This document shows positions 58,509 through 64,000 of a DNA stretch of 64,000 nt, one piece after another. Position 1 is the stretch's first letter; each line of letters opens with the position of its first letter. The notes under the pieces were generated by a model. That model saw nothing but the letters and a program-made list of their open reading frames with translations, was not told the origin of the DNA and did no database searches. The translations under genes and the position numbers were made by a program. The stretch is from Nitrospira sp. CR1.3 (GTDB taxonomy: Bacteria > Nitrospirota > Nitrospiria > Nitrospirales > Nitrospiraceae), in the NCBI GenBank assembly GCA_014055525.1, contig WIAH01000006.1:70104-134103 (forward strand), given 5' to 3'.

Positions 58509-59122
58509 GATGTCCTCCTTGTGAATGATGAGTTCCAGGTTGCGGTTTTGATTTCCCTCGACGGCCCTGTCTCCTGCCTACGGGGGAGAGCAACCGGTGT
58601 GCCACTGCAGGTAACGCTCAGACTGGCTGATTCTCGCGGGCTTATGCGCAACTGACGGTAGAGGCCCACATGCCGAGTGGTTCGTATCCACCATCGTAGA
58701 GTGAAATGCACCACCAGAAGCCTTTTCCTTGTTCGCCGGCATCATTCTCTTCATGATGCTTCACCAGATGCGTCGAAGTAGGAGCAAGGAACTGAGCAAC
58801 ACGCTCACGGCTGTCAGGGTCATGATGGTGGACATGGGATGCCTCCTCTCAGAGTTTCTTTATCTAACGGACCGCTATACCAAGATTCATACCACAGGAA
58901 GAATTTCTCACCCGTTCGCTAAGTCGGCTTCTTTCCTGACGGTTTTTGAATTGACTCGGTCCATCGTGGAGGATCTGACGTCATCGTGGGGGGATCAAAA
59001 TCGATTCAATGTGAATCTGTTCCATGCCTCCAATTGACTCCGGGCCTTTGCCGGCGAAGAGCCCCCGGTGGAAATTGCCTTTATCAAAGCTGCTACGGTA
59101 TTCTCTCGCCAGAGAAGGCATT
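58509..59122. other. gap of about 600 bp between the response regulator and bolA
   Basis: Apart from the 24-residue peptide, no well-supported gene is visible. On the minus strand, after the peptide, a frame of about 51 codons (MKRMMPANKEKASGG...) continues to 58582, but it lacks a ribosome-binding site and a recognisable fold. The 5' part of the region carries the promoter of the two-kinase operon. Confidence 0.4.
58761..58835 (-). CDS. 24-residue putative membrane peptide
   Basis: A very short gene encoding MSTIMTLTAVSVLLSSLLLL followed by RRIW. The hydrophobic run (about 5-20) fits one membrane helix with a positively charged C-terminus. The ATG is preceded by GAGAGGAGG, one of the best ribosome-binding sites in the window. 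It lies in the gap between the response regulator and bolA. No homologue is recognised. Confidence 0.5.
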   Translation of the reverse strand: MSTIMTLTAVSVLLSSLLLLRRIW

Positions 59123-59362
59123 GTGATTACCGCTGAGACATTGACCGACTACATCAAGCGCGCGATGCCGGATGCTGCCGTGACGATGACGGACCGGACC
59201 GGGACGATGGATCACCTAAAAGTCATCGTGATCTCAGAGGCATTTCGAGGGAAGAATCTGCTCGACCGGCATCGCTTGATCTATCAGGCGCTTGATGTTC
59301 CGTTAAAAGACGGGCGTATCCATGCCCTGGAACTCACGGCGCGGACAAAGGACGAATCATAG
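59123..59362 (+). CDS. BolA family protein
   Basis: From the GTG chosen here the product has 79 residues: AETLTDYIKRAMPDAAVTMT, then DHLKVIVISEAFRGKNLLDR and LIYQALDVP, which is the BolA core. AGAGAAGG lies 4 nt before the start. The ATG at 59024 would add 33 residues of unlikely sequence. BolA proteins bridge Fe-S clusters with CGFS glutaredoxins; the next gene encodes such a protein, 9 bp downstream. Confidence 0.88.
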   Translation: MITAETLTDYIKRAMPDAAVTMTDRTGTMDHLKVIVISEAFRGKNLLDRHRLIYQALDVPLKDGRIHALELTARTKDES

Positions 59363-59371
59363 GAGGGGACC

Positions 59372-59695
59372 ATGGCCGACCAGATCCAGGACGAAATCCA
59401 AAAAGAAATCGCGGCGAATAAAATTCTGATCTACGGCAAGGGCACGAAGACCATGCCGATGTGCGGATTCACCAGGGAGACGATGCAGTTTTTCGACAAG
59501 TACGGCTATCCGTATGAGTTGATAGATGTTCTCTCGCAGCCGGCCAAGCGCGAGGCGCTGACTAAGATGACGAACTGGCCCACCCTTCCAAAAGTCTTCA
59601 TCGACGGGCAGTTCTACGGCGACACGGATATCCTGGATCCGATGGCGGCCAAAGGTGAGATAGAGCCGCTGCTGAAGAAAGCCTTCGGAAAGTAG
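59372..59695 (+). CDS. grxD: monothiol glutaredoxin (Grx4/GrxD family), CGFT variant
   Basis: A 107-residue monothiol glutaredoxin with the KGTKTMPMCGFTRE active site (C31) and NWPTLPKVFIDGQFYGDTDI. The family motif is CGFS; here the last residue is threonine, and the GGCD/GGSD motif is replaced by GDTD. These changes affect residues near glutathione and the Fe-S cluster, so cluster handling may differ. The pair with BolA suggests an Fe-S transfer complex. RBS AGGAGGGG lies 6 nt before the ATG. Confidence 0.9.
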   Translation: MADQIQDEIQKEIAANKILIYGKGTKTMPMCGFTRETMQFFDKYGYPYELIDVLSQPAKREALTKMTNWPTLPKVFIDGQFYGDTDILDPMAAKGEIEPLLKKAFGK

Positions 59696-59698
59696 CTG

Positions 59699-59728
59699 GG
59701 CAGCGCGAAGTCGCTTCGCTCCGGTGCG
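59699..59728 (+). repeat. 30-bp direct repeat, copy 1
   Basis: Begins GGCAGCGCGAAGTCG and ends CTCCGGTGCG. The second copy, 344 bp downstream, differs at one base. It starts at the end of the glutaredoxin gene. The repeat contains a short self-complementary GCGAAG-TCG-CTTCGC hairpin. Confidence 0.75.
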
Positions 59729-59753
59729 GGCTCGCCTAGCTGCTGTAGCTGCC

Positions 59754-59798
59754 GGGAAACCGGCTGCGGTTCCCCCCATCCCCCAAATCAGAATTTGG
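59754..59798. terminator. two hairpins after the glutaredoxin gene
   Basis: GGGAAACCG-GCTG-CGGTTCCC (59754-59774) and CCAAAT-CAGA-ATTTGG (59783-59798) are adjacent stem-loops. No T-run follows, so factor-independent termination is uncertain. Confidence 0.4.
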
Positions 59799-59884
59799 AG
59801 GTCTCCGATCAGCACCTATCGCTATTGCAGAAAGGCGCTGTCGGACCTCGCTCGGTTTCCCGGCTCGCACATCAGCGTGGCTTG

Positions 59885-59903
59885 CCCGCAAGGTCGCTGC
59901 ACG
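59885..59903 (+). repeat. 19-bp repeat, copy 1
   Basis: CCCGCAAGGTCGCTGCACG is repeated exactly at 60089-60107. Flanking bases are partly similar (GCACATC before, TGCGCT after), so the homology is longer than the exact core. Confidence 0.6.
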
Positions 59904-60042
59904 ACTTCTGCGCTCCCACGCTGGGAGGGTGGACATAGGTTGCGGCAAGTTGTGTCCCGCTCCCTCCGGTGATGTCGGCGACAGTTCCGCCCGGCTGCCT
60001 GTTGCCAGGATTCAGCAGCGGTGGGGGAGGGAGAATGGAAGC

Positions 60043-60107
60043 GGCAGCGCGAAGTCGTTTCGCTCCGGTGCGCACATCGCACTGCTCACCCGCAAGGTCG
60101 CTGCACG
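60043..60107 (+). repeat. composite second copy of both repeats
   Basis: Contains the 30-bp repeat (60043-60072, one C-to-T difference) followed directly by the 19-bp repeat (60089-60107). In the first set these two lie 156 bp apart. The ~470-bp spacer between glutaredoxin and the next gene therefore holds a rearranged duplicated unit and no plausible gene. Confidence 0.6.
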
Positions 60108-60166
60108 TCATTGCGCTGTCGCATGCAGGATAGATAGGTCGAAATGAAGGGCGGAGAGTTGTCTGA

Positions 60167-61885
60167 CTACTTTGCCGCAGGTTTGGTTTTCGGAGCGGAG
60201 AGTCCCTGCGCAATGCCGAGCAAAGCGTAGGCTTTGTCGGATGGGGATGGCAGCGCGCGTGCCCAGACGAGGGCTTGTGACGTCCGTCCGGCCTGCACTT
60301 GAATGGCACCGATGTCCTGGATCAGCCTGAATCTGTCTGACGAATTGGTCAGTCCGTCGGCCGTGGCGACGGCGGTCCGCAGATCGCCTTTTCCGGCCTG
60401 GGCTTTGGCCTGAGCTTCCAGGGCGAGACGGACTGAGTTGTCTATATCTCTCAGGTCCTGCAATCGCCGGCGATCCTCTTCGCTCAAATGCTCTTGAGGC
60501 AGTTGCGACAGGCGCAGGAGTTCTTTCTTTCTGGTTCCCCGCTGCTGCTCAGTTTCGACGAGAAGCAGAGTGGCCTTGGCTCCCTGGATGTCTCCGGAAT
60601 CCGCCTGAGCTTCTGCGACTCTGGCATAAAGGAGCCGGTGTCGTGGCCTGAGGTCCTCGAAGTTTCCGACGGCCTGGCGCGCCTCCTTCGCTCGGCCCGA
60701 TTTGGCCAGTTCGGCTAGGACATCTCCCACCGCTGATTCATAACTGTCGTGAGCATCGCGCACCGTCTCGTCGTCTCGCTTCAACAGCAGCGAGGTATTG
60801 AAGGCGCCCTTCGCCTCTCCCTGCCTGGCTTGCGCCTTTACGATATCGTGGACGGCCGATCTCCGATAAGTATCCATTTCAATTGACTTGGCCGTTTCGA
60901 TCGCGGTGAAGGTCTCTCCCGCTTCCGCCATGGCCGCCGCGATTTGCCGAAGGACATCGGCCTTCGCCGCCTCATTCACGGTTGACGAAGCGGCGGTGGC
61001 GGCCTCCTGTAGGAGCCCCGCCGCCATGGGCTTCGCCCCTGCCGTGATGTGATAGCGCGCGAGTTCCAAGAGGGCGCTTGCCTTCGCATGGCCGGGATTG
61101 ATGGCCGAGGCGGTGAGTTGCGCCGCCGTGAGGCGCCCCTGTTCTTTCTGCGCGCGGACGATTCCCCATTGGGCGTACCGCTGGAGTCCTTCATCCAGTT
61201 CGGAGATGATCCTCAACGCTCCCGGCATATCTCCGGCCCGTACTCGCCCGCCGACAATGCTCATGAGGACTGAAGGATCTTCATTCGCGATCGCGGCGGC
61301 GGTTTGCGCGGCCGCGGCGATATCGCCCTGTTTCGCTTGCGCCTCGGCGATTTTTCCCATGGCTACACCAATGACGGCAGGCAGGCGCTCTCTAGACTGG
61401 TCCTTCATTTGAGACACGACGCGCAGGGCCTCCTCCGTCTTGCCCGCAGTCGCGTAGGCGATCGCGAGGTACCCCCGGGCATCGGTCGCGGCCAGTTTCC
61501 CCCGGCGCGACGAGTGGCCTTCGATGCGGATCTCCGCGTACATTCGTTCGGTCTCGTCGATGTTGCCGGCCCTGGCGTAGACCAGAGCCAAGGCGGCAAA
61601 ATGGTCTGGTCTGTTCGGCAGATTCGGAAACGTCTTGAGGGAATCCTCCGCTCCCGCCGGATCGAGCTCGATTTGAGCTCGTAGAATTCCCTCCAATGCC
61701 GGTAGTCGCTCGGTCGGTTCCTGAATCGCCGCCGCCACCGTTCTTGCTTCGTGAAGGATCTTTGCCGGTTGAGCCTGCTTGTTTCCTGCTCCAGGGCTGG
61801 CGCGACCGGTCGAGAGGGACAGAACGAGGAGGGCGATTGTGGCGAGGACGAGAGCGACAGGCTGGCCGGCTCTTCGATCGATCAT
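60167..61885 (-). CDS. secreted helical-repeat (TPR/SEL1-like) protein
   Basis: From the ATG overlapping the upstream stop the product has 572 residues. A signal peptide (about 10-30) precedes some 14 helix-turn-helix repeats of about 35-40 residues, rich in Ala (RGYLAIAYATAGKTEEALRV, IAEAQAKQGDIAAAAQTAAA). Each has the pattern A-x-A-x-x-G, close to TPR. It is probably a periplasmic scaffold. No catalytic motif is present. Confidence 0.75.
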   Translation of the reverse strand: MIDRRAGQPVALVLATIALLVLSLSTGRASPGAGNKQAQPAKILHEARTVAAAIQEPTERLPALEGILRAQIELDPAGAEDSLKTFPNLPNRPDHFAALALVYARAGNIDETERMYAEIRIEGHSSRRGKLAATDARGYLAIAYATAGKTEEALRVVSQMKDQSRERLPAVIGVAMGKIAEAQAKQGDIAAAAQTAAAIANEDPSVLMSIVGGRVRAGDMPGALRIISELDEGLQRYAQWGIVRAQKEQGRLTAAQLTASAINPGHAKASALLELARYHITAGAKPMAAGLLQEAATAASSTVNEAAKADVLRQIAAAMAEAGETFTAIETAKSIEMDTYRRSAVHDIVKAQARQGEAKGAFNTSLLLKRDDETVRDAHDSYESAVGDVLAELAKSGRAKEARQAVGNFEDLRPRHRLLYARVAEAQADSGDIQGAKATLLLVETEQQRGTRKKELLRLSQLPQEHLSEEDRRRLQDLRDIDNSVRLALEAQAKAQAGKGDLRTAVATADGLTNSSDRFRLIQDIGAIQVQAGRTSQALVWARALPSPSDKAYALLGIAQGLSAPKTKPAAK

Positions 61886-62286
61886 CGTTTGGCTTCGGGA
61901 GGTGGCCAATTCATCTCCGTGTGCCTGCCGCAGTAAAAGCAGGAGAGGCGATAGCGGGCCTTGCGTCGCGGATTCGGCAGCGAGGTGAAGGTAATCGGGG
62001 TGTCATCGAAGGGACAGGTCGGTTGATCGTGCAGCAGATGCACCTCGGCCATCATCGTGATTGACGCGACATCCCACTGCGGCGCCGGCTCTTCCTTCCC
62101 CGTGATCTGCTCCTTCCCATGGCATCGTTCGCATTGAGCTTCAAAGTTCTTGATGCGGGCGTTGTGCGCGGTCAGATCGGTCACTTCCATCGGCCCGCCG
62201 CATCCCGGTCTGGCGCAGGTCAGATGTTCGTGTTGAAGCGCTTGAACGAACCGCCGATGTCCCACCCGTTCCTGCTCCGATTTCAT
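61882..62286 (-). CDS. zinc-ribbon-type protein of unknown function
   Basis: A 134-residue protein with several cysteine pairs: C24/C29 (CARPGC), C52/C55 (CERC), C91 (TCPFDD) and C116/C119 (CFYC), spaced like two zinc ribbons. No signal peptide. The ATG is preceded by GAGGAGGG and its stop overlaps the next start by 4 nt. The family is not recognised; nucleic-acid or protein binding is possible. Confidence 0.7.
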   Translation of the reverse strand: MKSEQERVGHRRFVQALQHEHLTCARPGCGGPMEVTDLTAHNARIKNFEAQCERCHGKEQITGKEEPAPQWDVASITMMAEVHLLHDQPTCPFDDTPITFTSLPNPRRKARYRLSCFYCGRHTEMNWPPPEAKR

Positions 62287-62298
62287 GAAATCCCTCCT

Positions 62299-63045
62299 CT
62301 ATATTCCCCAAGCCCCGCTGATCTGAATGTTGGCGCCGTTGACGTACCGTGCCTCGTCGCTCAAGAGGAAGCGGACTGCGGCGACGATGTCGTCGACCGT
62401 GCCGATGTAGCCTGCGGGAATCCGTTTCGTCATGCCGGCCAGTTCCTCGGGCGGCGCGCTGCCGGAGTCGATGAAGCCCGGTGAAACGGCGTTCACGGTG
62501 ATGCCATGGGGCGCAAGCAGCTTCGCCAGCGTACGTGTGAGGATCAGCACGCCGGCCTTCGCAATGTAGTGCGCCGTCACGTCCGGTTGAGAAATCATCT
62601 GATCGGCGTTGGCCATGCTGAAATTAATGATGCGGCCGGATTTTCTGGCTTTCATCCCCGAGGCTACCGCCTGCGCCAGATAGAAGATGGGGTGGAGATT
62701 GCCGTCGAACATCTCATTCCAGCCCTCGACCGTTTCGTCGAACAGGTTCACGCGGTGGTAGGGCCCGGCGCCGTTGATCAGCGCATCGATCCGGCCCCAT
62801 TCCCTCTCGACCAGGGCTGCGAAGTCTCTCGCGGCCACCGGGTCCGACACGTCGCATCGTCGCGCGAGAACCTGGCCTCCCCGTTCCATGACGGCGCGGG
62901 CGGTCGCTTCCGCGTCCACCGAACTCGTTCGATAACAGATCGCGACGTTCCATTTCTGCGCGGCAAGATCCAGCGCAATGCCGCGACCGATCCCTTTGGC
63001 GCCGCCGGTGATGAGTGCAACCCGGGAAGTCATGACGACACCCAT
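62299..63045 (-). CDS. short-chain dehydrogenase/reductase
   Basis: A 248-residue classical SDR: the TGGAKGIGRGIALDLA cofactor loop near the N-terminus, NGAGPY, the serine in IINFSMANAD, the YIAKAG catalytic tyrosine-lysine pair, and VNAVSPGFIDS. The ATG overlaps the preceding stop (TAATG). It may reduce a carbonyl in a pathway with the neighbouring glycosyltransferases, or be a pteridine-reductase relative. The substrate is unknown. Confidence 0.87.
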   Translation of the reverse strand: MGVVMTSRVALITGGAKGIGRGIALDLAAQKWNVAICYRTSSVDAEATARAVMERGGQVLARRCDVSDPVAARDFAALVEREWGRIDALINGAGPYHRVNLFDETVEGWNEMFDGNLHPIFYLAQAVASGMKARKSGRIINFSMANADQMISQPDVTAHYIAKAGVLILTRTLAKLLAPHGITVNAVSPGFIDSGSAPPEELAGMTKRIPAGYIGTVDDIVAAVRFLLSDEARYVNGANIQISGAWGI

Positions 63046-63806
63046 TATGCCCGTGAACGAAGCCGTTTGGCGAGCAGTTGAAGAGTCCCGGCGGTCCGGG
63101 ACGAGAACTCTCGCTCCGGCTTGGCCTTCTTCGCATCGCCTTCGCTGTCTGCAATGAGCGCGGTCAGGTCGTCGATCGTATCGACGTCCCGCCACTCCGG
63201 CAGCGAGGCGTGGCGCAGTCCGAGGCTGCCCGCTTTGCGATAGGTCAGCTGAAGCACCTGATCGGTCGACCAGGGCATGTCGTCGAACAACCCGCTCGCC
63301 GGTTTGATCAGGCCGATCAGGTAGTAACCGCCATCGAGAGCCGGTCCAAGCACGATGTCATGCCGATCCAGCAAGAGGAGCGCCTGCCGGAAGTGATCCA
63401 GCGGCAGCGTGGGCACGTCGGTTCCCACGATCAAGACCCGCTTGTATCCCTGCTCGAACATTGTCAGAAACGCGTGGTGCATCCGTGCGCCGAGATCATC
63501 GCCGAGTTGATCGATCAGGTGGACTCCCTGCCGTTCTTCCATGATTTTGAAAAACACGAGCTGCGACGACGGCGCACAGGCGAGATAGCGATCGAGCGGG
63601 AGCTTCAACCGGCCGACGGCCGCTTTGGTCCGTTCCAACGTGTCCAGGACGAAACTCCCGTGCAAGGTCGCTGCTTCGTCCAATGTAAGGGGAGGGCAGA
63701 GGCGGGTCTTCACCTGGCCGGGAATCGGCGCCTTGGCGAAAATGACCAGCGCGCCTTCGGCGCGCGCGACAGGTGTTGCGTGAGAAGCGGATGGTTGCCG
63801 ACCCAT
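63045..63806 (-). CDS. TIGR04282-type (DUF2064) glycosyltransferase-like protein
   Basis: A 253-residue nucleotidyl/glycosyltransferase-fold protein with LVIFAKAPIPGQVKTRLCPP near the N-terminus, VGTDVPTLPLDHF and LGPALDGGYYLIGL in the middle, and DVDTIDDL near the C-terminus. Families of this type are named for arsenosugar synthesis from genome neighbourhoods, and the product is not proven. ArsM and ArsS are 30 kb away here. It is preceded by the tail of a TIGR04283-like transferase. Confidence 0.85.
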   Translation of the reverse strand: MGRQPSASHATPVARAEGALVIFAKAPIPGQVKTRLCPPLTLDEAATLHGSFVLDTLERTKAAVGRLKLPLDRYLACAPSSQLVFFKIMEERQGVHLIDQLGDDLGARMHHAFLTMFEQGYKRVLIVGTDVPTLPLDHFRQALLLLDRHDIVLGPALDGGYYLIGLIKPASGLFDDMPWSTDQVLQLTYRKAGSLGLRHASLPEWRDVDTIDDLTALIADSEGDAKKAKPEREFSSRTAGTLQLLAKRLRSRA

Positions 63807-63837
63807 GACTCAGAACTTCGAACTTCTCCCCCCGCTC

Positions 63838-64000
63838 TTACCGCGCAGGTGGATACAGGCGCCCGAGACGATGCGGGCTGACGCCGGTCCAATAAAGCAA
63901 CCGCAGCACCCACATCGATAAAACCGTCTTGAGAGGACCCTGCTGCTCCCATCGACGGAACGACGTCGTGACGCGGTCCCGCAAGGCGACCGTCGCTCCC
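63838..64000 (-). CDS. C-terminal end of a TIGR04283-type family 2 glycosyltransferase
   Basis: Only the last 54 residues are in the window; the start lies beyond the right edge. The segment VALRDRVTTSFRRWEQQGPL, then LSMWVLRLLYWTGVSPHRLG, is characteristic of the C-terminus of family 2 glycosyltransferases that accompany TIGR04282 proteins. It ends 31 bp before the next gene of the operon. Confidence is limited by the fragment. Confidence 0.7.
   Translation of the reverse strand, partial: GATVALRDRVTTSFRRWEQQGPLKTVLSMWVLRLLYWTGVSPHRLGRLYPPAR

Noticed and set aside
58729-59037. 102-codon plus-strand frame before bolA
   Set aside because: It is antisense to the strong ribosome-binding site of the small membrane peptide, lacks its own, and has no recognisable domain.
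1-64000. tRNA genes, rRNA genes, CRISPR arrays, prophage or insertion-sequence transposases
   Set aside because: I looked for conserved T-loop sequences, regular repeat-spacer arrays and transposase motifs and found none that I could support.

Overview
The window looks like a chromosome segment of a Gram-negative, moderately GC-rich bacterium of the phylum Nitrospirota, most likely Nitrospira. This is inferred from the gene mix and not from a marker gene: a lipoprotein cytochrome P460, two DUF3365 (Tll0287-like) c-type haem proteins, formate-tetrahydrofolate ligase, an arsM-arsS arsenosugar pair, the tiny AURKAIP1/COX24-type ribosomal peptide, and many outer-membrane lipoproteins. I see no rRNA, tRNA, CRISPR array, phage or transposase.

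Layout. 0-8.9 kb: the start of an OlsB-like acyltransferase, an orphan PhoB-type response regulator, an MsbA-like ABC exporter, small translation-linked genes, nadB, a small lytic transglycosylase, and a pabB-pabC-type pair. 9.0-10.9 kb: the membrane (Fo) half of ATP synthase, atpZ-B-E-F, with a 122-bp palindromic repeat between atpE and atpF and no F1 genes. 11-18 kb: larE, a periplasmic M16 peptidase pair, rlmN and a Slt70-like transglycosylase. 18-25 kb: a housekeeping run zapB-zapA-(ncRNA candidate)-rny-ymdB-xseA-xseB-tlyA-sugar epimerase. 25-31 kb: rhodanese, cutA, an M23 peptidase, fhs, and hflK-hflC.

31-48 kb is more accessory: arsM-arsS with palindromic candidate operators, cytochrome P460, DUF488 and DUF2784 genes, a TfoX-like domain fused to an unrelated secreted domain, a CX6C-repeat protein, tag, a CPA1 antiporter, an FAD monooxygenase, a Tat-exported dimethylformamidase-like protein, a haem protein, several lipoproteins, an MscS channel and an FKBP isomerase. 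48-54 kb: a sodium:solute symporter, a PBP1b-type peptidoglycan synthase, bactofilin and an AI-2E-type permease, with two unusual A/T-biased inverted-repeat spacers.

53.9-58.5 kb holds the most distinctive unit: four overlapping or closely spaced minus-strand genes that encode a single-domain response regulator, a soluble histidine kinase fused to a Rossmann (NAD-binding-like) domain, a membrane dCache-HAMP-PAS histidine kinase and a c-type haem protein of the DUF3365 family. It reads as a redox or ligand sensing pathway with two kinases and a haem subunit. 58.5-64 kb: a 24-residue membrane peptide with a strong ribosome-binding site, bolA and a monothiol glutaredoxin with CGFT in place of CGFS, a repeat-rich spacer, and a coupled minus-strand operon of two TIGR04283/TIGR04282-type transferases, an SDR, a zinc-ribbon protein and a helical-repeat protein.

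No single region is clearly a new defence or mobile system. The best candidates for something undescribed are the two-kinase/haem operon, the 11-bp phased repeats around the PhoB-like regulator and acyltransferase, and the CX6C-repeat protein.
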